NCBI RefSeq assembly: GCF_965638725.1
Contig: NC_134957.1
Span: 20,298,101-20,362,100, forward strand
Direction of reading: 5' to 3'
Source: Aptenodytes patagonicus
Taxonomy: Eukaryota; Chordata; Aves; Sphenisciformes; Spheniscidae
Length of the DNA: 64,000 bases
The notes under the pieces were generated by a model. That model did no database searches. It saw only the letters and a program-made list of their open reading frames with translations, and was not told where the DNA came from. A program made the translations under genes and the position numbers. This document shows, piece by piece, positions 10,301 to 20,980 of the stretch; within the stretch, counting starts at the first letter, position 1, and every line of letters starts with the position of its first letter.

Positions 10301-13300
10301 GTTGTTTCATTCAAGCTGGGCATAGTCCTTCCAAACACCTTCTAAAACTTCATTGGCTAATAATTATTTCATCCTTAATAAGGTAACTTTAATTAGCAGT
10401 CTACAAAAGCTCTCCATGTTTAAACAGCTAAAAAATGTTTTAAGGGTCTTATATGTAAAAGCTAACAGGAGTCTTCCATGCACTCTGTACATTGACTGTA
10501 CAGGGAAAATCAGATTTTTTCAGTTTTAAAAGTTCCTTTTAATAATTTCTTTCCTCCAAAAAATATTTCAGACAAATCTAAGTTATTGTTGGACATAAGC
10601 GCTCGTCTCTGGTTTACGTATAGAAGAAAGTTTTCGCCTATTGGTGAGTATGCAGCAGACCAGCTGCCTTGTTATAAATTAGATAGCAGGATTAGTGATG
10701 TTATCATGGCGTGAAAAATTAGTTTTACAGTATTAGAACATTCTGAGCATCATTTTAACTGTTTATGCAAACAAAATATTAAAGCTATTCAAAACCGTGT
10801 TTACTCGTGCCTGCATATAATCAGGTCTTCATGTTTGTAGAGCAAGCAGTAAAGTTAGACCAGCAATATGGAAAGAAAAGGTCTTGCTCAGTGCCTTTTG
10901 TCCGTAGGACAGTTGTTAGAGATTTTAACTCCGAAATTTTTTCTCTGGCGCTGCACTCAGTTTAAAGCCCGTACGGATTGTAATGAACTTTTTTAATAGG
11001 AGGCACTGGTCCTTCATCTGATGCTGGCTGGGGATGTATGCTGCGATGTGGGCAGATGATGCTGGCACAGGCACTGATCTGCAGACATTTAGGAAGAGGT
11101 GAGTACTGTTGCTGAGTGAACTTCCGTGTTGTTTGGAGACCGTTTAATTTTTGTTGTAGTTTTCCATAAAAGCACAAAACCTAAATTTATTAACGAAACT
11201 GTCTTTTATGCCCTGATAGGAGTTACTAGTGAATTATTCTTGTCTGACAGGGTGAAATCATGCCAGCCTTGAGCAGAGAAGTAGAAATAGAGGGAGGACA
11301 AATAGGGACTCCCATTGTTGTTATTTTATAAATCTTTTTGAGGAATACCCAAGTCGAGGCCAAGGGAAAACCTGCCGCCACGGGTCTTCTCTTCATTGCT
11401 TACATAGCCACCAAATGTTCGCACACAGTGACTGAATAGTGACATAGTGATAGACATCATACAAAGTACTTCACAGACCACTCACCCGTCACCAGCCTGA
11501 GCTCCAAACCCCACAGCAGAACCCATTAGTGCAAGCTCTTAAGCCTGTATCAACACCTCACGTCCCGGGATCACAGGTAAGTATCACAGGTCTGGTCTGT
11601 GTGTAGCTGCTGTGTCAATTAAATTACTACGGTTAGGTCTGTAATCCTTACGCTGTTGTGCTGTGGTTTCTGAGGCAGCATGCTTTGTGGATTTATCTAC
11701 TTTAATAACTGAATCCACAGAAGGATTTATCCACTTGAATAACTGAATCCATAGAACGGAGGTGCAAAGATTTAACTGAAGGAGTAGGCAAAGAAACAAA
11801 TTACCTGAGAAAAACTAGAATATGAACTCGTAGTATGTAGCCACTTCATAGCGTCAGCCCTATGTATGCGCTTCTGTCAGTCAGTGGGAGGTAACTACCT
11901 TACGTTAGAAGCAAGAGCATACACAGCAAAGCTACGTTTCGGATTTTGCCGTGGCAGAGGGCCAGCGCTGTGTTTGGGCTTCGCTTTATGGATCTTATAG
12001 CATTATCTGATGTATGCTTACAAATCTAACAAAATCTAAACAGAGCATATCGTTTTAAACAATCTTGGAAGCTCACGTACAGCAATAGCTATCAATTCTC
12101 AGCAGTGATCACTCAGAATGTATTTGCAGTTGACATTTTTATTTTATTTTCCCAGTTTTCACAATCTAGCCTGTGATGATGAAGGACAGCTTGATAGTAA
12201 ATGACAAGCTGTGACTTCTAGGAACTCTAAACAAAATGTAAATACTAGAGATTAATTGTATGTTAGTCTTTTAACATCTCATTGTATGGCTTTCTACTAT
12301 CTAGAAATATCATCAGGACGATGGAAACATTATTATTTTTTAATCTGTATAACTTTCTTCCTGTAAGATTGGCAATGGGAAAAACACAAAAAACAACCAG
12401 AAGAATATCATAGAATCTTACGGTGCTTTCTAGATAGAAAAGATTGCTGTTATTCCATCCACCAAATGGGTAAGAACACACATCGACTTTTTTTTTCCCC
12501 ACTGAAATTCCTGCTGTGTTGAAACTTTCTAATTTGAAATATGTTAATTCAAAATTTTAAACAGGTGATTATGAAGACAATGTATATGTTTATATATAAA
12601 TAAAAATGCATGCAAATGGGTACAAAGTGTAATAATTCAGAAATGTTATTTGCTGAGACCTAAATAAATCTGTATACTAGAATCTAGCTCTTGATAAAAT
12701 ATGTAAGCCTTGTGTACCAGCGTCGATAGTATTAAAATAGACAGTCACGAAGCATATTGCTGTAATTTGTAATAAAGGACACTAATATTTGTTATTTTCA
12801 TTACAGTTTAGAAACTTTTTGTAAAGGAACTAGCAGTCATTAAGATTTGAAAAGAGCATAGATTGAGAAAATAATTGTTGTTGCTACATAGAGTTTGCAA
12901 TTGCTCTAGAATGTGTGTCAAAATATTAATAGGTCATGCTATTTAACGTATATTGTGACCAGGCTCTCTGTGGTCTTTTTTTGTCTCTGTGTGTGTTTTC
13001 CCTCATAAAAACAGCGCAGATGGGTGTTGGAGAGGGGAAATCAATTGGAGAATGGTTCGGACCAAATACAGTTGCTCAAGTACTGAAGTAAGTCAGATCG
13101 CACTGGCTCGTTCCGAATGTACTCCCCTGGGGCCGCTAAGCTCAGAGACCAAGATAAGGCCCAAGACACAGTTTTAAAGGCTGACCTCCCTCTCTCTCAG
13201 AATCAGGAACATATATGCCGTGTGTTTGCGAGTGCAGTGCGGACCGTGCTGCTGTAGCCCGGTGGGCAGGTACTGAGTTGGGATTGGGCGAGTTCTAAAT

Positions 13301-16300
13301 TTTAATATACCAAGAGCCTGGGGAAGACCTGCCAAAAGGTCTCTCCTCCTATGCAGTCTGCATGCCCTAACCAGTAAGCACCAGAGATACGTATTCCTTT
13401 CCACAAAGTGGCACGGCTCTGAGGTCAAGAGTGCCACCATGCAGATTAGAGTGGTGGTATGAAACATCAGAGTGAAGCCATCCAGGCCAAGGAGGGAACT
13501 GAACTGCAGTTCCTCACTGTCTGAGCTGCAGTTCTGCCTGAAGGCTGCATGTTTAAAACATGGGCAGCTCCTCCTAGTCTAGAAGCCACACTTGAAAGGG
13601 TTGACTTTGCTCTGTTTGTGAGGGATAGGTGGAGGTGCCAAATCTCAAGCGGAGGCTAGACTGCAGGTCCTGAGTGCTCAGCAGCAATTCTTTGCGGCCC
13701 TGGGACAGACACACGTTCTGGAGAGAGAGAGGAGCTAAACCATGCCCTGGCTCCCAGCTCTTCTCACTTACAAATTCTCCATGGCTTAGTGCTCACAGAC
13801 AGGTTTTTCTGGCTTATTTTAGACAGCTGACTCGTCCTATGCAGCTTAAAGAGTGTAGTAGCTCCCTTCCCCGGAGTTTTGGATTTCGCACAAGTGGACG
13901 GAAACCTGTGTGCTGTAATGCCTCCCTCCTAACTTTTGGGTGCCGAAAACCTTTAGCTGATCCAGCTTTTAATGCCCTGAGTCTGCTGTCCACATGTGCA
14001 CAGAAATAGTTCCTCCACTGAATTTAACAGAACTTAAGCAAAAAGTAATGTGCAAAACTGGCACAGGAATTTTTTCCTTCTCTAGACAATGCCAGGCACA
14101 ACGGGCAGGATCCCATTGCGGAGGCTGTTAAATGCAATAAAAAGTAATAAACCTAATTATGTGATTGAGCTGTTACTATTGCTGCATTTGGCTAAAGGAC
14201 AAAACAGTTTTCACGTGGGACAGTGTGTGTGCTTTTCCTGGTACCACTCAGTATTTATTTTTCTAAATGTATTAAATATTAAATATTCAAAGTTATCTTT
14301 TTATTACATGGAGACTTAAAAAAAAAAAAACCAACAAATACATTTTTCCAAAGAAACAATTGAATTATTTTACTCAAGAACCATCTAATTGTCCTGAATG
14401 AAAAGCTACCCTTGTGGTCCTAATTAGTTTATATTAATTATCACCTTAATGTTTTCTAGGAAGCTTGCTTTATTTGATGAATGGAATTCATTAGCAGTTT
14501 ATGTATCTATGGACAATACAGTGGTCATTGAGGACATCAGTAAGTGAAACACTAGTTCTCCGGTTACAGTTTTTGATTTGACTTCACTTTCTTGAGTGTA
14601 TCTGAATATGATACACAAGATGACACCAAGTTGGGCGGGAGTGTTGATCTGCTCGAGGGTAGGAAGGCTCTGCAGAGGGACCTGGACAGGCTGGATCAAT
14701 GGGACCAGGCCAACTGTATGAGATTCAACAAGGCCAAGTGCCGGGTCCTGCACTTGGGTCACAACAACCCCGTGCAGCGCTACAGGTTTGGGGAAGAGTG
14801 GCTGGAAAGCTGCCTGGCAGAAAAGGACCTGGGGGTGTTGGTCAACAGCCGGCTGAACATGAGCCGGCAGTGTGCCCAGGTGGCCAAGAAGGCCAATGGC
14901 ATCCTGGCCTGTATCAGCAATAGTGTGGCCAGCAGGAGCAGGGAAGTGATCGTCCCCCTGTACTCGGCACTGGTGAGGCCGCACCTCGAATCCTGTGTTC
15001 AGTTTTGGGCCCCTCACTACAAGAAGGATGTCGAGGTGCTGGAGCGTGTCCAGAGAAGGGCAACGAGGCTGGTGAGGGGTCTGGAGAACAAGTCTGATGA
15101 GGAGCAGCTGAGGGAATTGGGGTTGTTTAGCCTGGAGAAGAGGAGGCTGAGGGGAGACCTCATCGCCCTCTACAACTACCTGGAAGGAGGTTGTAGCGAG
15201 GTGGGTGTCGGTCTCTTCTCCCAAGTAACAAGCGATAGGACGAGAGGAAATGGCCTCAAGTTGTGCCAGGGGAGGTTTAGATTGGATGTGAGGAAAAATT
15301 TCTTCACCGAAAGGGTTGTCAAGCATTGGAACAGGCTGCCCAGGGAAGTGGTGGAGTCCCCATCCCTGGAGGTATTTAAAAGACGTGTAGATGAGGCACT
15401 TAGGGACATGGTTTAGTGGGCATGGTGGTGTTGGGTCGATGGTTGGACTCGATGATCTTAGAGGTCTTTTCCAACCTCAATGATTCTATGATTCTATGAA
15501 CAAAATACTTCTGGGCCATCCCTACTTGTTCCCAGGGTAAGAAAAGGAATAAAGGAAATGCCAACTCGGGTTTTGGGTGTCCAAAACTAAAGCTAGCACA
15601 GAACAGTGTAGGCTTTTTTGGTGGCCAACTTACATACCGTGCAGCTTGGGAGAAGATGGAGTTTGGTCTGTGCTATCTGAACTACCACCCCAGAAATGGA
15701 ATGAAGTTGCAGTATGTAGAAATACAGAGAATTGTTTTTAATACAGAGTTTGCCGAAGAGATGCGTTTTTGTCAGGCAAGAGAGAAACCAGGGGCCGATC
15801 CTAGAGAAATGCACGGCCAGGCTTAATTTTCAGTTGTAAGAAAGGTGGGTTTACAAGTGGTATTTAGCCACAGCCTATTTCTACTTTAGTCCCTACTTCT
15901 GCTTATTTTATGTTCACATCATTGGAAGTGAAGAGTTCCCTGAAGAGTTTCTAATGCTATCATCATCTCTGCCGTTTCATTTCCCTGACATTTTATGGGC
16001 AAAGCTTGACAGTATTAATAACGCTAGTAGTAAATGTAACTTCAGTCTAAAATTTTCATCCCCCAGTCGTGTATCTCATGTCTCACTAATGTGCCAGCAC
16101 ATACTCTGTCCGCTAGAGTTACTTCTACTAAATAGTTACGATTTCCGTGCCCTGCTCCTTTGGCCTTAAAACAGGAGCTCTATAAAGATGTCTGGCAAAG
16201 TAGCTTAATTTGTGATTGAGAGGGAGATCTGCTCTGTGTTCCTTTGTGCGTTCGTTGATTTCTGGTTTTATTCCCACAGAGAAGATGTGCTGGTCTCCTC

Positions 16301-19300
16301 CCCAGAGCAGCAGCGCGGCCCACAGCAGTGCACATTTGCACAGAAGTGCTCTTGGCCGAAATAAGAACACGGCGGGATTCTGCACAGGCTGGAAGCCCCT
16401 CTTGCTTATTATACCTCTACGGCTAGGGATAAATCACATAAATCCAGTGTATATTGATGCGTTTAAAGTAAGGGTTTTTTCAGCAAATTGTTTGTTATTG
16501 TGAAATAAGTTCAGGTATCTGTTATATCAATAAACAAATCCACTACAATTTCGTTTTTCTCCCTTTGAACTCCTTAGGAATGCTTTAAGATGCCACAGTC
16601 TTTGGGAGCATTAGGAGGGAAACCAAATAACGCCTATTATTTCATAGGATTTTTAGGTAAGGAAAAAAGAAACTTGTTCCGAATATGCATATGATCTAAG
16701 GAGAAAGGGGTTTTGTTTTGGTTTTTTTTTTTTTGAACGGGAAATAGCAAGCAGTTTAAGCACGAGAGTAGAGTAGATGAAGAAACATACCTCAAATACT
16801 TCAGGAACAGTGTGGTATCATCCTTACAGGAATGGACAAGTAGCAGCCAAGCTTGACGTAAAAATAAGTAACGATATAAGCAAGAACAACACACTAAGAA
16901 TAGCTGATGGCATTCGACAAGTGTCAAATGTCACTACTGCTAAAATACTGATTTTTTTTTTCCTAATCATTACACTTTCTAATGAAGGGTGTCTTGTTTT
17001 ATTCTTTTGCTTCACAGTTTTCTTAAATTATTTTCTCGTATTTCAAACTTTTTCTGATAGCAGTGTCTCTTTCACCTCCTTCCATGTCTTCCTTTATTAA
17101 TTAGAGCAATAGTTAAGACTAGATTCAGTCTTTCAGACTTCACCCCAGTTTGATCCCTAATTTTATGGATATTTTGTCCTTCCTTTTGTAAATCCTGAAC
17201 TGTTTCAGTCAGACTTCTTTGTTCCAATTTCTGAATGAATGCCTGATGGGATTACAGATTGCATTGGTGGTCATCCTGTACTTTTTGATCTGTGGAATGT
17301 TAGGGATTATAACACTTGACATTTTTAAAAAATGTACTGGACCTCACAGAGAAAAAGGAAAGTACACGACAAAGGTAGAACAAACCAATCAAAAAATCTA
17401 CAGTAATAGGTCACAGTAGAAAATGATACTAAATACCCTGTGGGAAACTACTGTGTCTAACTTTCCGGTTCTCCTGAAGACTCGCTAGCTATAAAGTCTA
17501 GATATTGACTGTGATGATAATCTAATTTCTATTTTACAAGTCTGGATGGAATAAGTGCTTATTAAAGTCTCTTGCTTATTATCAACGTGCGGATTTTACC
17601 CATACAGGCAATGAGCTCATCTATTTGGACCCTCACACCACTCAAAGTTTTGTAGATTCGGAAGAAAATGGCACAGTTGATGACCAGAGCTTCCACTGCC
17701 AGCAGGCCCCACACAGAATGAAGATCATGAATTTGGACCCTTCAGTAGCTTTAGTAGGTGTTAGGAAATAATAGATGTGTATACTTTATTTCAAAGTAAT
17801 ACCTCTGTATATTGATAAGGGCAGTAATGCCTTTCCTTGAGCAGAATCAAGATCACAGGGCTGTCTTCTACGATCTAAAATTCAACACCTGGCAGTTTAT
17901 ATATTAACTGCATAGGATACATTAATCTTAGGACCAGCAGGAAACTGGCTGCTTGTATCCTAGGGAGCTAATTCGTTTTCTTTACTGAGCAGCATTTACC
18001 TCCTGCAAGAAGTATTTTGAAGGTCAAAGCAAGGAACTGAAGCAGGCTTCCTTATTTTATTTCATCGCTACTATAGATGCATGGTCGCTCTGGACAAGTT
18101 ACTTAAGCTTGACTTATTTTATATCATAATTTACAAATCTCTAAATGGAATTACTTGTAGAAGTCATCCAGTACATGTCACAAGAATACTGTGGTAGATG
18201 AAGAAATTAAATCTGATCCCATGCCAGTATCCTTTGGTTGGGTTATGGGCGACTGTCACTTGAGACACGTTTCTAAAGCTTTAAACAATGCATAAAAATA
18301 CCACAGCATCCTTCACTCATTGACATACTGTTGTTATTTAACGCCACCACTGTATGTATTTTTTCCTTAGGGTTTCTTTTGCAAAGAAGAATGTGATTTT
18401 GATAACTGGTGTAGTCTTGTACAAAAGGTAATAATACTATTTTATTTGCTCTGTATGAAATAATGTATACTTTTTTTTTTTAAATGGAAATTCCCATTAC
18501 ATCTTTCTCTGCTTGCAAATTAAATGAGCCATAGAGAAGAATGCATTAATGCATCAGGGTAAGCCAATACTACTGAATTGCTAATTGGAGCTTGTTCAGT
18601 GTTTTGACAACCATAAACCCTGACACTTGGTAAACGAGTGTAAATACATACCCTTTGAAAGTTTTTCTTTTTTTAGTACTACCATGTTACTGGCTGAAAC
18701 TTAGTCGTTTACTGAGAAATAAATGTTAAAAGTAAGTTTTAACTGCCAAGTTGTAGCAATTTATTTATTTGCTTCCCGATCCTTTTTTATTGTTGGACAT
18801 AATATATTATTACGTGTTCTAGTTATGACTGCTAGGCCCTGTTACCACAAAAGATCTGATTCTGTAAATGCTGAATCCTTCTAGCTCCTGCTGAACTGCG
18901 GGACACACAAAAGGTGCTTGCTGCCACAGGAAAAGGACTTTAGGACATTTCTGCATGCAGTTGGTATACTAAGCAACAGAAGTATGAATGTGAAATAACG
19001 TCAACATTTAAAGGCATTTATTAAAAAAAAAAAAAAAAAAAAAGGGCTAAGGAAAGCAGTTTGTAAGTAACTGAAATACAGGATATGACGTAGCTTACCT
19101 GATTGAAGAGGAGTGGAATTTGGCTTCAATAATAACTTGCTTCTCCTGATCAAAACCTACCTTTCAAAATCTGTTGGTTTTTTTGGAGCTGATAGACCTG
19201 TCTTTTGTTCCCATTGATCAACAGAAAACTTGAACGCAGAGAGGTCCATGCAAGTAATTTTCTTTTAAAAGGCAGAAAATATTGTACGTTCTTGGTGTCT

Positions 19301-20133
19301 GTTTGCTACACATAAACAAAATTATAGGTGTATGGATAACACAGCTAATTATAACACACTGATAACTTGTAGGACAGTTCAAGAGATCTGTCTTCCAGGT
19401 GTGTTTTCAACTAGGAAAATACTACAGAGATCTGTGTAGCAGTGATTCATAATGGCAAGTACTCGATATAACAGGTTTTCACTGTATGTCTGCATAAAGC
19501 CTTTGTTTTTTGATAGACATACATAATTAAAAATGTTTTTAATTAAGCGGACATTTTTCGTGTTTGAAGGTTCTCTTGAGGCATCTTTTAAAATGAAAGT
19601 GTTCTGTCCTCAGGAGATTCTAAAGCAACAGAGTCTACGGATGTTTGAGCTGGTCCAGAAGCATCCACCACACTGGCCTCCTTTCATACCTCCAACAAAG
19701 CCAGAAGTGACAACTACAGGAGCAGGTGCAGTACCGACTGAAAGTACCGTTGTGCGGCAGAGTGTTCCTCATTAGCAAACAGAAGAATAATCGCAGGTGG
19801 AATAACTATGCTTTCCTAAGTGTCAGGCAATCACCACGTGATTAAATGCCTTATTCTTACAGAATATCAGACAGTTATCCAAACAGGCCACATAACAATT
19901 GCTAGCACAGAGAGAGATATATATATATATTTTTTTTAATCTTACAAAATACTTTGAAGGACACACTCCAGAAAAGTGGGTTTTTTTGTTTGTGTTTTTA
20001 AGTAGACAAAATCAGGCATATCTTTAGATTCTAAATTGTTTAATTTTTTTTTTTTTTTTTTTGCGCAGAACTCATTGAATCTACTGACAAGCTATTTGAA
20101 TTGGAAGAAGAATTTGAAATCCTGAGTGTATGA
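7384..20133 (+). CDS. ATG4A: ATG4A, cysteine protease of autophagy; complete gene, 13 coding exons
   Basis: Join of 7384-7393, 8991-9101, 10572-10643, 11000-11098, 12368-12469, 13015-13087, 14460-14539, 16280-16467, 16578-16656, 17608-17753, 18371-18427, 19614-19725 and 20069-20133: 1,194 nt, 397 aa plus stop (human 398). ATG4A is a cytosolic peptidase C54 enzyme. It trims the C terminus of Atg8-family proteins, preferring GABARAP types, and delipidates them. The catalytic triad is C77 ([10 protein letters not shown]), D279 and H281 (LDPHTT), at the human numbering. The regulatory loop [14 protein letters not shown] and a C-terminal FEIL LC3-interacting motif are present. Residues about 187-222 (exon 8) look variable relative to mammals. 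The start is [11 protein letters not shown]. The first coding exon holds only ten coding bases. Confidence 0.97.
8991..9101 (+). CDS. ATG4A: ATG4A coding exon 2
   Basis: Completes Val4 and codes [18 protein letters not shown] to [11 protein letters not shown]. Acceptor CTGTTCAG, donor GTATCT. An internal AGGTATG at 8999-9005 mimics a donor but lies in the conserved LSRYE coding stretch. Confidence 0.94.
9312..9592 (+). mobile_element. CR1-type LINE, 3' fragment in ATG4A intron 2
   Basis: This block matches the 3' end of the larger CR1 at 15225-15490 closely over about 280 bp, including the conserved [20 protein letters not shown] coding stretch of the reverse-transcriptase ORF. It ends in the short CGATTCTATGATT tail. 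It is severely 5' truncated, as most CR1 copies are. Because of frame damage upstream it codes for nothing functional. Confidence 0.88.
9751..9778. repeat. (AAT)n microsatellite
   Basis: An imperfect ATA/AAT trinucleotide run with one TAG interruption, in ATG4A intron 2. Confidence 0.85.
10572..10643 (+). CDS. ATG4A: ATG4A coding exon 3
   Basis: Residues 41-65, [17 protein letters not shown] to RRKFSPIG; donor GTGAGT. The [10 protein letters not shown] stretch is a strongly conserved Atg4 signature. Confidence 0.95.
11000..11098 (+). CDS. ATG4A: ATG4A coding exon 4 (catalytic Cys77)
   Basis: Residues 65-98, [18 protein letters not shown] to ICRHLGR. The nucleophile codon TGT is at 11035-11037. 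Donor GTGAGT. Confidence 0.97.
12368..12469 (+). CDS. ATG4A: ATG4A coding exon 5
   Basis: Residues 98-132, [18 protein letters not shown] to CCYSIHQM. The acceptor is CTGTAAG, with a purine at -3, so it is weak by consensus, but the frame and protein match require it. Donor GTAAGA. Confidence 0.94.
13015..13087 (+). CDS. ATG4A: ATG4A coding exon 6
   Basis: Residues 132-156, [19 protein letters not shown] to QVL plus part of Lys; donor GTAAGT. This is the conserved loop near the active site. Confidence 0.96.
14460..14539 (+). CDS. ATG4A: ATG4A coding exon 7
   Basis: Residues 156-183, [18 protein letters not shown] to VVIEDI. Acceptor TTTTCTAG, donor GTAAGT. A CR1 fragment begins about 60-70 bases past the donor. 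Confidence 0.96.
14605..15498 (+). mobile_element. CR1-type LINE fragment in ATG4A intron 7
   Basis: About 0.9 kb from the 3' part of a CR1 retrotransposon, sense relative to ATG4A. An open frame to the stop at 15414-15416 codes for the C-terminal end of the reverse-transcriptase ORF, with recognisable blocks such as [29 protein letters not shown] and [15 protein letters not shown]. It ends with an ATTCTATGATTCTATG tail, the hallmark of CR1. The N-terminal endonuclease and the core polymerase are absent, so it is a dead copy. The 5' boundary is approximate. Confidence 0.93.
16280..16467 (+). CDS. ATG4A: ATG4A coding exon 8
   Basis: Residues 183-245. It starts [15 protein letters not shown], a Ser/His-rich variable stretch. 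It then enters the conserved [19 protein letters not shown] and ends VYIDAFK. Donor GTAAGG. The variable first half differs from the mammalian sequence as I recall it, in both composition and residues. Confidence 0.93.
16578..16656 (+). CDS. ATG4A: ATG4A coding exon 9
   Basis: Residues 246-272, [17 protein letters not shown] to YYFIGFL. The GKPN/YYFIG block is diagnostic of peptidase C54. Donor GTAAGG. Confidence 0.96.
17608..17753 (+). CDS. ATG4A: ATG4A coding exon 10 (catalytic Asp279/His281)
   Basis: Residues 272-320. [17 protein letters not shown] carries the catalytic Asp (GAC 17628-17630) and His (CAC 17634-17636). The exon ends NLDPSVAL, donor GTAGGT. Confidence 0.97.
18371..18427 (+). 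CDS. ATG4A: ATG4A coding exon 11
   Basis: Residues 321-339, [19 protein letters not shown], phase 0 on both sides. Acceptor TTTTCCTTAG, donor GTAATA. Confidence 0.95.
19023..19043. repeat. Poly(A) tract in ATG4A intron 11
   Basis: Twenty-one A in a row, with no recognisable retroposed sequence upstream; taken as a simple repeat. Confidence 0.8.
19614..19725 (+). CDS. ATG4A: ATG4A coding exon 12
   Basis: Residues 340-377, [18 protein letters not shown] to KPEVTTTGA. Acceptor TGTCCTCAG, donor GTGCAG. Confidence 0.95.
19919..19938. repeat. Short AT repeat followed by a T run
   Basis: A run of TA dinucleotides passes directly into a T tract, in ATG4A intron 12. Simple low-complexity sequence. 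Confidence 0.7.
20044..20062 (+). repeat. T19 tract forming the acceptor of ATG4A exon 13
   Basis: A 19-base T run, six bases before the last exon, that serves as the polypyrimidine tract. Homopolymers of this length often vary in length. Confidence 0.8.
20069..20133 (+). CDS. ATG4A: ATG4A coding exon 13
   Basis: Residues 377-397, [16 protein letters not shown] then EILSV and stop TGA. The acidic run before FEIL is typical of an LC3-interacting region. The acceptor follows a 19-base T run. Confidence 0.95.
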
Positions 20134-20980
20134 AGGAAACCGTGGTGACCCTTCTGAGTATTGAACATATTGCTAGTATTATTGCATTGACTTAAATCAC
20201 ACAGCCATGTTAGCCCCAAAGTGCCTGAAATTACAGATAACAGAGCACAAAAACCTAGTAGCATCCAAAACTCCAACAGTGACAGTTCCTGCTGTCAAAG
20301 AGCTTCCCCAGATGGAAAGGCAGTAAAAGATCTTATAAGAAGAGCCTTAAAGGGAACCTCTTTTTAATGTGTGTCTTTCCTGAAGACTAACGGACCTTTG
20401 CGATTAAGGCAAAAATAAGTATATCGCTGGGCTGTATGTTTGGAGAAAGGGATAACACCAAATGGATATTTCTTGCTCTCATATAATGCAATAGTTTAGT
20501 TCTTAAAGCAAAACAGTTTTCAGTTAAGGAGGATGTTTACTGCTGTTCCCTCCTGTGGGCTGCATCGTAGAGAAAATACATTGTCTTGTTTAAAAGATCG
20601 ACTGGATCAGAAGAAAATTGTTTCCTTGTTAAATATTTTAACATGTATTTGAGCAACCACACTTTATTACAAAAATGTTTCTGTAAAAGGAACTATGTCT
20701 AATGTATACGTTTTGCAATAGCCTTCCTGTTTCTGGGAAACCTCAAGAGGAACAGGAGACTCAAATAGTCGATAGAGATCACAACCACTGTTCTAGTTAT
20801 ATTTCACCTTGACCTTAAAATTCAGATCATTAAAAACTTAGGCTGACTTTTCTTTCAGAGCTAAATGAGTCAAAGGTGGGTTAACTGTACCTTATTTATT
20901 TTAAAAAAGATTTACACAAGTTTCTCTGTTAACAGCACTTTATCTGTGCATCTAATAAATTTCTTAAGCTTTTCATAGGT
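20134..20980 (+). other. ATG4A: ATG4A 3' UTR (predicted)
   Basis: AT-rich non-coding sequence from the stop codon to just past the AATAAA at 20954-20959. The end is inferred from that hexamer alone; longer forms are possible. Confidence 0.5.
20954..20959 (+). terminator. ATG4A: Candidate ATG4A poly(A) signal
   Basis: AATAAA within TCTAATAAATTTC, about 820 bases after the stop codon, followed by T/GT-rich sequence. Confidence 0.55.

Noticed and set aside
13174-14009. Open frames of about 100 codons in ATG4A intron 6
   Set aside because: Present on both strands with no conserved motif; the gene is already complete without them.
14499-15326. 275-codon minus-strand open frame
   Set aside because: Antisense shadow of the CR1 reverse-transcriptase frame.
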